Part shown: positions 13,707 through 21,924 of the stretch, in pieces
Position numbering within the stretch: the stretch's first letter is position 1
How the letters are laid out: each line of letters begins with the position of its first letter
NCBI GenBank assembly: GCA_043757265.1
Contig: JAYUQP010000065.1
Location: forward strand, 1 to 29,171
Reading direction: 5' to 3'
DNA: 29,171 nucleotides
DNA from: JANPLN01 sp043757265
Lineage (GTDB): Bacteria > Bdellovibrionota > Bdellovibrionia > Bdellovibrionales > JAGQZY01
Notes under the pieces: model-generated
What the model was told of the DNA's origin: nothing
Databases searched by the model: none
The model's input: the letters and a program-made list of their open reading frames with translations, nothing else
Program-made: the position numbers and the translations under genes

Positions 13707-14132
13707 ATGAAAATGTTAGCAGCCGTACTCGTCGCATTAGTTTTTACTGGATGCCAAACCATGCCTTACCAACCTTACGCACGCGATGTAAAACGCATGC
13801 CAAATCAAGGTGGAGTGATTGCACTTAAAACAGAGCATCGCGAAGAAGATCGTGCGAAAGCCGACATAATGATGCAAAAAAATTGTGGTGATGCTGCAGT
13901 AAAAGTGAAAGAAGAAGGCGAAGTGTCTGTTGGTCAAACAACAAGCGGTAATGCGTCTGAGACTCGCGATGCTGGAACTTCTGGTTCAAAAGTTGGAAGC
14001 CTTTTTGGAATGCCACTTATGTCCGGCGCGACTGATCCTAGCAAAAACACAGCAACAACGACTACAACCACAGCTCTCAAAGAGTGGCAGATCGTTTACG
14101 ATTGTGGCGGAAGCAAAACCAAAAAGAGATAA
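13707..14132 (+). CDS. Small lipoprotein of unknown function (141 aa)
   Basis: The lipobox is clear: LVALVFTGC, Cys16. ATG 13707 has AAAGGAG upstream. The mature protein is hydrophilic. A Gly/Ser/Thr-rich low-complexity stretch (about 75-120, including a TATTTTTT run) separates two short regions, each with a Cys (NCGDAAVKV; VYDCGG) that may be disulfide-linked. The C-terminus EWQIVYDC is typical of small YMGG-like or unknown outer-membrane lipoproteins. It is monocistronic, with a terminator 40 bp downstream. Confidence 0.8.
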   Translation: MKMLAAVLVALVFTGCQTMPYQPYARDVKRMPNQGGVIALKTEHREEDRAKADIMMQKNCGDAAVKVKEEGEVSVGQTTSGNASETRDAGTSGSKVGSLFGMPLMSGATDPSKNTATTTTTTALKEWQIVYDCGGSKTKKR

Positions 14133-14172
14133 TTTACTTTTCAGTTTTGTAGTCGACATTTAGTTGATTGAT

Positions 14173-14200
14173 AAAGGGCTCCATTTGGGGCCTTTTGTTT
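14173..14200 (+). terminator. Intrinsic terminator, probably bidirectional
   Basis: Stem AAAGG-(G bulge)-CTCC / GGGG-CCTTT with loop ATTT, then TTGTTT. It lies between the lipoprotein gene and the convergent acyltransferase-like gene, whose stop codon it touches. Confidence 0.75.
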
Positions 14201-15050
14201 AAGAAGATCTTTTGATCACCGACGATTCGGTTGTTCCTTGAAGATCTATTTTTTTGGCCGGCACGCCACCCCAGACTTCATTATCAGGAATAACGGTTTT
14301 AGGCATAACCACAGAATGCGGCATGATTTTTACACCGTTCCCAATTGTCACTCCGCCCATCACCGAACTTTTAAGACCGATCGTGCAGTCGTCACCAATT
14401 TGAACAGGCGCAATGATCAATAATCCTGCCTGGCCGTAATGACCCACAATTGTCACCGATCCGCCAAGCGTGACTTTTTTCCCAAGCGTGATCATCGAAG
14501 GATCTGAGATATAGGTTGTGTTGATGACTGTGCCTTTGCCAATTTTCATTCCCATCATTTGGTAAAATAAATTACCAAGCGGTGAGGGCGTTACGAAATC
14601 CAAAAAAGTAAAGCGTGGAAGGTATGTAAATGCATTGTGCATAAACCATTTAAGAGCTTCGAATGAGTAGTAGGGTCCACGCCACGGTTTGAGATGAGTG
14701 AACATTAAAAAATTCAGAGCAGGTGCAACGAACAAAAGTGTCAGGCCATAGGCAAAAAATCCAACAGCTAAAGAAAACGCAAATGAGAAGTTCTGGATAA
14801 ATGTTGGTTGGGCGCTCGAAATTTCTTGGAACCAACGAAAAATAGAAACACTGGGTGTAAGACATATCCCGATGAGCAAACAGCCTAATGCGTAAACCGG
14901 TATCATGGTGAAAATATGCATCGCCACCTTAAAGCGGCGTAAGAGAGTTTCAAAAATCCCTTTTATTCCCGAGTGCTTGCTAGTTAATGTGTCGACGTCG
15001 ATTCTTTTGTTCACAGCGTCCTTATCGGTATTTTGTTGGCAAACATGCAT
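14199..15050 (-). CDS. Membrane-associated left-handed beta-helix (hexapeptide) acyltransferase-like protein
   Basis: This 283-aa protein has hydrophobic segments at about 43-66 and 88-118. A hexapeptide-repeat domain follows (about 165-270: IGKGTVINTTYI, ITLGKKVTLGGSVTIVG, IGDDCTIGLKSSVMGGVTIG, then EVWGGVPAKKI). That ending is the classic acetyltransferase signature. The layout resembles the membrane-plus-hexapeptide tail seen in some NRPS-like and polysaccharide acyltransferases, so a role in modifying a lipid or envelope polymer is plausible. Substrate unknown. ATG 15050 has no strong ribosome site, and the start could lie further in. It converges on the lipoprotein gene. Confidence 0.8.
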   Translation of the reverse strand: MHVCQQNTDKDAVNKRIDVDTLTSKHSGIKGIFETLLRRFKVAMHIFTMIPVYALGCLLIGICLTPSVSIFRWFQEISSAQPTFIQNFSFAFSLAVGFFAYGLTLLFVAPALNFLMFTHLKPWRGPYYSFEALKWFMHNAFTYLPRFTFLDFVTPSPLGNLFYQMMGMKIGKGTVINTTYISDPSMITLGKKVTLGGSVTIVGHYGQAGLLIIAPVQIGDDCTIGLKSSVMGGVTIGNGVKIMPHSVVMPKTVIPDNEVWGGVPAKKIDLQGTTESSVIKRSS

Positions 15051-15136
15051 CGTCGCTGAGACTGGAAGCTCAATCTAAAAATTGCAGACTTAAGTCTTGT
15101 GTGCCCCAGAGCCCAGCCATTCGCAAAACTCTTCAC

Positions 15137-16048
15137 TTACGATAGCTTTACGCTCGAGGGAACGTCGCCGAATTTCTCTTTAAAGGCCTCAGAAAATGCT
15201 CCGAAATTCTCGTATCCGACCAGGAGTGCAACGTCGCCGACTGGGTGTTGGCCGGATTTTAGGAGTCTTAGCGCTTCTTCAAGTCGTCGGTTTTTTATGT
15301 ACGTAAACGGAGTCGTGCCCACATCCGCCCGGAATTTACGTAACAGTGTCGAGACACTGGCATGGGCTACTTTTGCGATTTCCTCGAGGTCTTTCGGCTC
15401 AAAAAGATTGGCTTCAATAAATCGCAGTGCTCGTACAGATACAGGTTCGCTAGGATCATCAGACGCGGGTACATCGGTATACATGGATCGTTCTTTGTCG
15501 GGATAGAACGTTGTTAAAAGAACTTCTTCAAGGAGGCGCCGTCCTAGCAGTTGAACAGCTTCTTTATCGTGATCATTTTTGTTTTTATTGAGAACAACCC
15601 GTTCGAAAAAATAGGCTTGAAAAATAGCGTCTACCAAATGAATTCGTGGGACTTTGATGCACTCTTTAGAAAGTCGGCTGACCTGCTCATGGGTGAGATT
15701 CATCTTTTTAGCGGCAGCTTCAACCATTTGACTGGAGGGAAAAAAGGCTGCTGTATCATAAATCGAGGACATGCCTTCGTCATCGTGAGTTAATCCTTTC
15801 GGTATAAAAAGGATAGTTTCATAATCAACGGTATGTTTGTTGTGGGGATTTTTGGTACGAACTTCCATGACGCTTGAGCCGCGGGGAAAGACGATTTTTA
15901 ATCTGTCGTGGGTGTGAAAATCCCTGAAATACTGCGTGCTTCGTTCGTAAGCGAAACCCATGTCGGTCGTCATGTCGATAACCTGCTCCAGCAAACAGCC
16001 AGCTGGAACTTCTTCGAACCCTTCCCAAGTATATTTTTTACCAAGCAT
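15137..16048 (-). CDS. AraC-family transcriptional regulator
   Basis: The C-terminal ~100 residues form the double-HTH AraC domain (ALRFIEANLFEPKDLEEIAKV, then STLLRKFRADVGTTPFTYI, RRLEEALRLLKSG, VALLVGYENFGAFSEAFKEKFG). The N-terminal half is cupin-like (FHTHDRLKIVFPRGSSVMEV) and followed by a helical linker, as in ligand-sensing members. I use ATG 16048. A TTG 36 bp upstream (16084) is in frame, and neither has a convincing ribosome site. The target is unknown. No metabolic operon is adjacent, so it may act on the secreted-protein genes nearby or on distant loci. Confidence 0.88.
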   Translation of the reverse strand: MLGKKYTWEGFEEVPAGCLLEQVIDMTTDMGFAYERSTQYFRDFHTHDRLKIVFPRGSSVMEVRTKNPHNKHTVDYETILFIPKGLTHDDEGMSSIYDTAAFFPSSQMVEAAAKKMNLTHEQVSRLSKECIKVPRIHLVDAIFQAYFFERVVLNKNKNDHDKEAVQLLGRRLLEEVLLTTFYPDKERSMYTDVPASDDPSEPVSVRALRFIEANLFEPKDLEEIAKVAHASVSTLLRKFRADVGTTPFTYIKNRRLEEALRLLKSGQHPVGDVALLVGYENFGAFSEAFKEKFGDVPSSVKLS

Positions 16049-16267
16049 GTTTGACGATTTAACCGAAATCTCTGCCAATATCAACGGCGTAGGGTTAACG
16101 AACTCATAATATCCTTTAAAGCATAAGTCAGGTCGCTGCCAGCTTAGTTAGGATCTCCAAAATGCCCTTATGTAGCGAGAGAGCATTGCTCGAGTGGAAC
16201 AAGCTTCACCTATTGGTCTGAATTTGCGCAGAGCCCCATTTTGCTTGTATGGGGTTCCTGCATTTTT

Positions 16268-16591
16268 TTACTCCCGAACAGAAGATTCGCTCACAATGGT
16301 TTCATCCGTGTCGCCAAGCGCATTTCCGTCGTAGATGGCCGCAGGTTTACGCTTTTGCTTCTTTTGGACTGTTTGAAGCGTGTCCACATCCGCCGCAAGT
16401 TGTTGAGCGCGGTGATCTTCATCAGATGTTTTTAATGCCGAGGTGAGATCCGCGTGCATGCTTGATGAGTCTTTCTCAATATCTAAACGACTAAAGTTTT
16501 GAAAGGTAAAAGCAATGGGGCTTAAGGCTGCTAGGATCGTAAAAATAAAAAATGCTTTGCGGACGTTAAATCGGGGAGTTAGCTTTTTCAT
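16268..16591 (-). CDS. Small single-pass membrane or exported protein (107 aa)
   Basis: The N-terminus is basic (KKLTPRFNVRK), followed by a hydrophobic segment FFIFTILAALSPIAFTF, then F-Q-N-F-S. This echoes the F-F-Q-N-C-S lipobox of the 592-aa protein with Phe in place of Cys. The rest is acidic and hydrophilic, with a basic patch (KKQKRKP). No family recognised. ATG 16591 has AGGTGA at 6-7 nt, and that ribosome site lies in a hairpin (16597-16626). Confidence 0.6.
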   Translation of the reverse strand: MKKLTPRFNVRKAFFIFTILAALSPIAFTFQNFSRLDIEKDSSSMHADLTSALKTSDEDHRAQQLAADVDTLQTVQKKQKRKPAAIYDGNALGDTDETIVSESSVRE

Positions 16592-16596
16592 TAAAT

Positions 16597-16626
16597 CACC
16601 TCAACTCCTTATCGGAGGTCGAGGTG
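16597..16626 (-). promoter_or_regulatory. Hairpin sequestering the ribosome-binding site of the 107-aa gene
   Basis: On the minus-strand transcript CACCTC pairs with GAGGTG and CTCC with GGAG, with 2-3 nt internal loops and a GATAA cap. The GAGGTG arm is the Shine-Dalgarno itself, 5 nt before the ATG. Confidence 0.5.
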
Positions 16627-16743
16627 AGCGTTTTGATAAAAAGAGTGGAGAGTTTCGTTTTTTGTCTCAAGATGACTCAGTTGATAAAGCTTTCTGGTCC
16701 ATGGGCTCGAACTGTTCATAACTTCTACAAAAAACAAAACTCT

Positions 16744-17970
16744 TTAAAAGCTCAACGAATTCCGTGTCACGTGCGAAATTTTTTCCCAAACGATCTGCGC
16801 ATCAACCTCAGTTTGTGGAGTGCCACTATATATCACATCCCAGCTATAATCTTTGCCAGATTGAAGAAGCACTTGCGCCTCTAACGGAATTTGAAAACTT
16901 TGTTGCCAGCCCATTTCCTGTGAAGACCACAGCGCCTTTTTAAAGTCGATAGGAAAAGTCTCTGTTCCGCCAGCTTTGACCTCGGATAGAATCAGCGTTG
17001 TTGCGTAGGGGGCAACTCCGATTATTGTTGCTGGAGCGGCGGCTTGCACAAGCCATTGAGTTTTATCAAAGCGCAGAGTTGCAATCATCGGTAAAAAGGA
17101 TGGTGTGGTAACGGCAGCGGCTTTTGAAAAATGGTAGCTGACTTGCGCGAGCGGCGAAATAACGCGCTCTAAAGAGTAGGAGCCAAACATCCCGCTTAAA
17201 AGATTGCCATCAAACGTCTCGCGAAAACTTCGTTTTGGGGCATTCATTAAAAGTGCGAGATTCCAATGTTCCGACCCTGCACGAGTAGAAAGTTCCAATG
17301 TTTTGCCGCTGGCGATTTTTTTAATATCTGTAGGGTAAAAATAATTGTTCTCTTTTAGAAGCGAAAACGAAATTAAAGATTTGCCGATGGGCAGAGCAGG
17401 GGCCTTTACAGAGTAACTTTCTGTAAATGGCCAGTCGTTGGCAGACAGGCTAAGGCCGCTCACATTGCCTTTTACCGGAACTGTTTTGAGTCCTCCGCTC
17501 AAAAACTCAATGTACTCAACAAGCTCAATCAACGATTGGTCATTTTGAAATCCCTTAACCATTTCGTTGAGGGGGAATTTTCCATAAAGCGCATACATGT
17601 TATAAACACCGTCGCCTTCAACATAAGCGCGAAACTCAGGTTTATTTAAATTGATTGAGACAAAATATTTTTCAGTCTGTTGAGGAAGACTTAAATTACT
17701 TGGAAGATCAACCGTATAAGAAACCACTTTGATGGAGTCGTTAACGGGACTGATCACTTTGCCGAGATTGAAATTAATAATTTCTTGTTGATCCATACCA
17801 GGAATGACCAACGCAAAATCAACCATACCGTCCATATTTTTAATGTTGATACCGGTGGTGGTTCCTGAAATCTCGTGAGTGATTGTTTTGGCTTGGACTT
17901 GGGCTTGGGCTTGGGCTTGAAAATTGCAAATGGAAAATAAAATCGTCATCATTGCGATACATTTTTTCAT
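16744..17970 (-). CDS. Secreted protein of unknown function (408 aa)
   Basis: ATG 17970 has AAGGAGATGTT upstream. The signal peptide (CIAMMTILFSICNFQAQA) runs into five Gln-Ala/Val dipeptides encoded by a CAAGCC hexanucleotide repeat, so the cleavage site lies within a repeat tract. The mature protein is beta-rich without cysteines and has no recognised domain. Stretches such as GTETFPIDFKKALWSSQEMGW look like beta-sandwich edges. It is followed 41 bp away, in the same direction, by no other gene of its own unit; the flavoprotein gene lies upstream. Function unknown. Confidence 0.72.
   Translation of the reverse strand: MKKCIAMMTILFSICNFQAQAQAQVQAKTITHEISGTTTGINIKNMDGMVDFALVIPGMDQQEIINFNLGKVISPVNDSIKVVSYTVDLPSNLSLPQQTEKYFVSINLNKPEFRAYVEGDGVYNMYALYGKFPLNEMVKGFQNDQSLIELVEYIEFLSGGLKTVPVKGNVSGLSLSANDWPFTESYSVKAPALPIGKSLISFSLLKENNYFYPTDIKKIASGKTLELSTRAGSEHWNLALLMNAPKRSFRETFDGNLLSGMFGSYSLERVISPLAQVSYHFSKAAAVTTPSFLPMIATLRFDKTQWLVQAAAPATIIGVAPYATTLILSEVKAGGTETFPIDFKKALWSSQEMGWQQSFQIPLEAQVLLQSGKDYSWDVIYSGTPQTEVDAQIVWEKISHVTRNSLSF
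17890..17919 (-). repeat. Hexanucleotide repeat (5 x CAAGCC) inside a coding sequence
   Basis: Five units, one with a CAAGTC variant, encode Q-A repeats at the signal peptidase site of the 408-aa protein. Slippage would change length by two residues without a frameshift. Confidence 0.8.
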
Positions 17971-18011
17971 AACATCTCCTTGTTATTGCATAAATGTACC
18001 TTGGATTGGGT

Positions 18012-18995
18012 TTAAGGCAAAAGCTTTTTAAGTTCGCTATATTCCAGCATCGTCTTTTGGATGACGGCGTCGATGGTTAAAAGCTCGTCAATGCTTCCAA
18101 CGCCATGCCCTGCGGAGAAGATACTTTTGTAAGAAAGTTTTTGATTTTCCCCGCCAAACATCACACGCCCTGCACGCAGCAAAGATATCCAACGCTTTAC
18201 TTTTGGACTCTGGCTTAAAACACTGTCCACCACGTTGGGCTTTAATAGTTTGTCGAGGAGTGGACTCTTAATAAAGTTTCCGTCAAATCCATCCACGCGA
18301 TCGGTGTTGATGATGTCGTCCGCTTTGGCATCGAGGATCGCCTGTTTGTAGGCTTGGGACGCGGGAGACTCTTGCGTGGCGATCATGCGCGTTCCCATGT
18401 AAACTGCATCAGCTCCGAGGGCGAGAGCTGCGAGCAGACCCTTGCCATCGCCGATGGCGCCGGCTGCAATGAGTGGAAGACTAATAAATTTTTTGAGATT
18501 AGGGATAAGCGCAAACAGCGAAGTCTCGCCGGCGTGCCCACCCGCTCCGCTGCCGACTGCGATGAGGCCATCAGCGCCTAGGTCGGCCACTTTTCGCGCG
18601 TGGGTAAGCCCCACCACATCGCAAAAAACTCTGGTTTTCGTGCCGCGTGCGCGTTCGATGATGGTTTTTGGACTGCCAAGAGATGTAATAATCAGCGGCA
18701 CCTCTTCCTCAAGAGCAATCTGTAAATGTTCGTCCTGGGTTTTATTCTTTTTCTGCACAATGATGTTAATGCCAAACGGTCTGCTGGTTTGTGATTTGAT
18801 ATCGCGGATGGCCTTTCGGTAATTTTCGATGGGTCGGAAGTTGAGGGCGGGAAATGTGCCGATGCCTCCGGCATTGCTTGCAGCTATCACCATTTTTGTA
18901 TCGCTCACCAAAAACATGGGAGCTGCGATGATTGGGTAATTGATGTCGAATAATTCTGTGATTCGCGTTTTTATGGGGCTTGCTTTGCTACTCAT
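18012..18995 (-). CDS. Nitronate monooxygenase / 2-nitropropane dioxygenase-family flavoprotein
   Basis: This 327-aa FMN-dependent TIM barrel has IIAAPMFLVSD and SNAGGIGTFPA at the N-terminus. The phosphate-binding segments are AVGSGAGGHAG, AAGAIGDGKG and GADAVYMGTRMIATQES. The C-terminus carries SAGHGVGSI. The same family includes FabK enoyl-ACP reductases, and these motifs alone do not separate the two; the general family is certain. ATG 18995 has no clear ribosome site. It is divergent from the hotdog protein gene with only 20 bp between start codons, so the two promoters must overlap or lie in each other's coding sequence. Confidence 0.88.
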   Translation of the reverse strand: MSSKASPIKTRITELFDINYPIIAAPMFLVSDTKMVIAASNAGGIGTFPALNFRPIENYRKAIRDIKSQTSRPFGINIIVQKKNKTQDEHLQIALEEEVPLIITSLGSPKTIIERARGTKTRVFCDVVGLTHARKVADLGADGLIAVGSGAGGHAGETSLFALIPNLKKFISLPLIAAGAIGDGKGLLAALALGADAVYMGTRMIATQESPASQAYKQAILDAKADDIINTDRVDGFDGNFIKSPLLDKLLKPNVVDSVLSQSPKVKRWISLLRAGRVMFGGENQKLSYKSIFSAGHGVGSIDELLTIDAVIQKTMLEYSELKKLLP

Positions 18996-19015
18996 AGTTT
19001 TTTATTCTGCCTTTT

Positions 19016-19498
19016 ATGTTTAACAGAATCACCAGTTTAATTTCGGACACGACAAAAAAGACATGGCTCATGCGGGGCTTTGGATTAACTAAAGTGCCGC
19101 TCCTTTTTATGTGCGCGCCGCGAATCGTTCGTTTGGATGACGATGTTTGCGAAGTGTTAATTCCTTTTCGCAAGATTGTGAAAAATCATGTCGGGAGTAT
19201 GTATTTTGGTGCGATGGCCATCGGTGCAGACACATGTGTGGGAATGCACGCTGTAAATAAGATCGCTCAGAGCAAGAAAAACATTGGATTTATTTTTAAA
19301 GATTTCAAGTCACAGTTTTTAAAACGTGCCGAAGGCGATACTCTCTTTGTATGCGAAGAGGGAAAAGCCGTGCAGGAATTGATCGATGAGGTGCTGCGCA
19401 CAGGAGAAAGAGCCCACAAGCTGATCACGGCCCGCGCCATGGTTCGCGGCGAAGTTGTCGCCGAGTTCGAGTTGACCCTGTCCCTCAAAGCGAAATAA
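19016..19498 (+). CDS. Hotdog-fold protein, DUF4442 / thioesterase-like
   Basis: The 160-aa sequence fits the hotdog superfamily: a central helix region HVGSMYFGAMAIGADTCVGMHA followed by beta strands (KSQFLKRAEGDTLFVCEEG, then ITARAMVRGEVVAEFELTLSLK). N-H-x-G-x-M-Y-F-G is the typical DUF4442 pattern. It probably acts on acyl-CoA or acyl-ACP, which would suit its flavoprotein neighbour if that is FabK-like. ATG 19016 lies 20 bp from the divergent start and lacks a ribosome site. Met19 is an alternative start. Confidence 0.75.
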   Translation: MFNRITSLISDTTKKTWLMRGFGLTKVPLLFMCAPRIVRLDDDVCEVLIPFRKIVKNHVGSMYFGAMAIGADTCVGMHAVNKIAQSKKNIGFIFKDFKSQFLKRAEGDTLFVCEEGKAVQELIDEVLRTGERAHKLITARAMVRGEVVAEFELTLSLKAK

Positions 19499-19502
19499 CA
19501 GA

Positions 19503-19533
19503 GCCGCTAGAGGTACCAAGTACCTTTAGCGGC
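19503..19533. repeat. GTAC-N3-GTAC hairpin 1 (CAA loop)
   Basis: A 14-bp stem (one G-T) runs from GCCGCTA to TAGCGGC around AGGTAC-CAA-GTACCT, 4 bp past the hotdog gene stop. Confidence 0.75.
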
Positions 19534-19709
19534 GGCATTGCGTTACTTGAGGTAAAGTTTTTTTTGAACTGTTTGTTCGTTATTTCAACACTGTATTGTC
19601 GAACAACAGCGTTGTGGAGCATCGGCAGAGAGGACCTTCGCTCTTCGTTTGCGAGCGAGGCTTGTGTCGATTAAGACGTCCCGCTAACGGCGGCGTGCAA
19701 TACGTACAT

Positions 19710-19728
19710 AAAGGTACCAAGTACCTTT
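19710..19728. repeat. GTAC-N3-GTAC hairpin 2 (CAA loop)
   Basis: AAAGGTAC-CAA-GTACCTTT, an 8-bp perfect stem, followed as in copy 1 by a CGGCGGC motif. Confidence 0.75.
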
Positions 19729-19902
19729 ACCGGCGGCAGTGCGCAAAGGAGCCGGGTCAGGCAAACTCGCAGTGTGATTGGCAGCTAGATCTTTTCCGAG
19801 TTAAAGTTGACTCCGTCTATCAAAACGAAATAAAGATGCAAAAGCAAACCAGGGGTAACGGTACTCTACCGGCGGCAGAGCGAAAAAAAAGCGGGGGCTT
19901 TC

Positions 19903-20661
19903 ATGATTCATTTATTTTTTATTTCACTACTAGTAATGTCCGAAAACCTGTTGATGGAGTTTGGCAAAGCTCCAGTTGTGGTCGAAACGTCGCAAAAGTT
20001 TACGCTGGTGACATGGAATATTTATAAAGGAAAGAAGAGCGGCCTTTACGAGGATCTACATAGGATTGTTAAAAACTCCGATTTTGTTCTCACCCAGGAA
20101 TTTTTGGTCAATGCACCTCAAGCTGAGCTCATAGGCGCGCTTCCAAACACCCACTGGGCAATGGCGAAAAGTTTTGAAAGCGGTCAGGGATGGACCGGAG
20201 TTGCTACGATGTCGAAGTGGCAACCCATGGCTTCTATCCCGGTTCGCAGTCCGGGGTCAGAACCCTTTACAGGCACGCCGAAAATGTCTTTGATCTCACA
20301 ATATAAGATGGCGGTAAAAGATTTCTGGATCGTTAATCTCCACGGACTGAACTTCGACATCACTCACTTCGACTTCACAGAGCAAATCGATGCTATCGTT
20401 TCACGCTTAAAAGATTACAAAGGCGCTTTGATTTTTGCCGGCGACTTTAATACGTGGTCGGACTACCGCCGAGACTATCTGTTGGCGAAGACAAAAAGTC
20501 TTGGCCTATCACGTGCCGATATCGAAAACCCCATGGGCATCTTTTCGGCAACGCTAGATCATATTTTTTATCGCGGTGTCGACGTTATCGAATACCGAAC
20601 CCTGCACGAATACGAATCCTCAGACCACACCCCCCTCCTCATCAGATACCGAATAAAATAG
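19903..20661 (+). CDS. Endonuclease/exonuclease/phosphatase-family protein
   Basis: This 252-aa EEP-fold metal-dependent phosphoesterase has its motifs in order: TWN39 (metal), QE66 (metal), GVATMSKW, NLHGLNF (catalytic His), AGDFNTW (Asp/Asn), LDHIFY and the terminal SSDHTPLL. The substrate could be nucleic acid, a lipid or a phosphoinositide-like compound; the motifs do not decide. The first ~12 residues (IHLFFISLLV) are hydrophobic and may target the membrane, though a Glu follows soon after. ATG 19903 has GGGGG 6 nt upstream, right after the last CGGCGGC motif. Confidence 0.88.
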   Translation: MIHLFFISLLVMSENLLMEFGKAPVVVETSQKFTLVTWNIYKGKKSGLYEDLHRIVKNSDFVLTQEFLVNAPQAELIGALPNTHWAMAKSFESGQGWTGVATMSKWQPMASIPVRSPGSEPFTGTPKMSLISQYKMAVKDFWIVNLHGLNFDITHFDFTEQIDAIVSRLKDYKGALIFAGDFNTWSDYRRDYLLAKTKSLGLSRADIENPMGIFSATLDHIFYRGVDVIEYRTLHEYESSDHTPLLIRYRIK

Positions 20662-20720
20662 GTAAGGGCACAAAAACGAATCATTAGACGAGCAGGCACC
20701 CTTGTCCATTGCCACCAATT

Positions 20721-20775
20721 AGGTACGCCGTTCCTTTTAAGGTACGCCGTACCTTTTGGTTAAGATCTGCGTCAT
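20721..20775. repeat. GTAC-N3-GTAC palindrome pair, left cluster
   Basis: A degenerate copy (GTAC-GCC-GTTC) at 20723 and a perfect copy (AAGGTAC-GCC-GTACCTT) at 20739-20755 lie in tandem. The first 32 bp recur inverted at 23130-23161 with one mismatch. Confidence 0.8.
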
Positions 20776-20871
20776 CTGCCTCAACCTACCGAACTAAAAA
20801 CGTCTTATTTTAGATATAGGGAGCAGGAACGAACGTCGAAGGAGTTCCTTAACTCGAAATCTTTCACTTTC

Positions 20872-20925
20872 GGTACGGCGTACAATTTTAGGTACGCCGT
20901 ACCTTTTGGTTGAGATGTGCGTCAT
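20872..20925. repeat. GTAC-N3-GTAC palindrome pair, second cluster
   Basis: GTAC-GGC-GTAC at 20873 and AGGTAC-GCC-GTACCT at 20890 lie in tandem, followed by the same TTTTGGTT...TGCGTCAT tail seen at 20756-20775. Confidence 0.8.
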
Positions 20926-21082
20926 TGGGTTTGTAGTCGCGTGCGGTAGCTCTTTTGAGCGCGATGCCGTGCTCTTGTTTTCAGTGTCTAATAAAAATAA
21001 TTACAATTTTTTTCAAATTTTGAATCCGATTTCGTATTTCCTGCATCTAACAGGTAAAGAGACACTCTGTTGGAGGGGTAAA

Positions 21083-21910
21083 ATGACTCAAATAATTAAA
21101 AATGTATCGGCCTTTATGGGTTTTGGATTTGTAGCTTTCATGCACGTTTATTTTGTGCTGCTTTTGTTGGCAAAGCCTGCGTTGGCAGAAGAGAAAACTC
21201 AAAAGGTTGTTGTAGAAACGTCAGCCACCAAAACAAACTCAAATCCCCCTGCTAACACGCTGAATATGAATGGTGCTGACGAGGAACGCTCCACACTAAA
21301 AACTTTGGGATCAAAAAAATTCAACTTCAAGATCAACGACGAAAAAGGAACTATTAAGATAGATAAAAACGGAATTCAGATCAGTCAGGTCGATTCCGAT
21401 GAGAGTGAAGATGCTGAAACCGGCGACGATGTAGCAACTGTGGTGTCGAGTTTCAAAAATCTCAACAAAACCAGTCAATGGGCCGACATTTTGGAAGACG
21501 TTCTGGTTCCAATCGTCCTATTTTTAAGCGCGTTTGGTTTTGCAGGGTACGTTGTTTATGCAAAATCTCGAACTCGTCGCGATTATTTAGAAACTATAAA
21601 AGCTTTAGCGCAAAGTGGGCAGCCTATTCCACCCGAACTGCTATCGAATATGAATTCGACTGTGGGTGGAGCAAAACCTCCTTTCGCAGGGCCAATGACC
21701 TATGATGCCAATGCTATGCAGGGTGCAAAGTATATTTTTTGGGGAATCGGTATTGCAGGAATGATGACGCTTATTTCTAATGGCAACATCGCTTTCGCCA
21801 TCGGATTTCTATTCATCATGATGGGAGCATTTCACATGTACACATCTCACATGATGCAAAAACAAAAAGCTACGGACACACCTGCCGCTACGACACCCGA
21901 ACTTAAATAA
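21083..21910 (+). CDS. Membrane protein, DUF6249-like, next to an ECF sigma factor
   Basis: This 275-aa protein has an N-terminal signal or TM segment (FMGFGFVAFMHVYFVLLLLA, ending ALA-EE). An acidic periplasmic-like linker follows, then TM segments at about 140-160, 220-240 and 242-260. The cytoplasmic-looking segment RRDYLETIKALAQSGQPIPPELL matches what I know of DUF6249 proteins, which accompany sigma factors. I start at ATG 21083, which has GGAGGGG 5 nt upstream. The open frame reaches back to 20906, but that part lies in the repeat region. The sigma gene begins 14 bp after its stop, so this is one operon and the protein probably belongs to the same signalling unit. Confidence 0.78.
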   Translation: MTQIIKNVSAFMGFGFVAFMHVYFVLLLLAKPALAEEKTQKVVVETSATKTNSNPPANTLNMNGADEERSTLKTLGSKKFNFKINDEKGTIKIDKNGIQISQVDSDESEDAETGDDVATVVSSFKNLNKTSQWADILEDVLVPIVLFLSAFGFAGYVVYAKSRTRRDYLETIKALAQSGQPIPPELLSNMNSTVGGAKPPFAGPMTYDANAMQGAKYIFWGIGIAGMMTLISNGNIAFAIGFLFIMMGAFHMYTSHMMQKQKATDTPAATTPELK

Positions 21911-21924
21911 GTACGGGTGACAAG

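Larger units (their letters stand above)
19499..19902. other. 404-bp gene-free region with repeated hairpins
   Basis: It contains two GTAC-CAA-GTAC hairpins and four copies of a CGGCGGC-containing motif (about 19526, 19684, 19727, 19867) ending in TGCG, TGCA or AGCG. A long open frame (19596-20027) crosses the repeats but has no coding character. A weak TTAC/GTAA stem followed by eight Ts near 19560 may terminate the hotdog gene. A structured RNA is possible but not shown. Confidence 0.5.
20662..21082. other. 421-bp gene-free region with tandem palindromes
   Basis: It holds two palindrome clusters (20721-20775 and 20872-20925). Their 36-bp right parts are near-identical and start exactly 150 bp apart. 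The tail (20926-21082) is A+T-rich and should contain the promoter of the membrane/sigma operon. An in-frame extension of the next gene into this region (to 20906) starts inside a repeat and is rejected. Confidence 0.55.

Noticed and set aside
16220..16275. Terminator at CCCCAT/ATGGGG
   Set aside because: The stem is short with a 9-nt loop. On the minus strand, where it would end the 107-aa gene, no T-tract follows.
19596..20027. 143-aa open frame across the hairpin region
   Set aside because: It crosses several repeat motifs, overlaps the EEP gene start and has no domain or ribosome site.
20906..21082. N-terminal extension of the DUF6249-like protein
   Set aside because: It begins inside a palindrome repeat; ATG 21083 has GGAGGGG.
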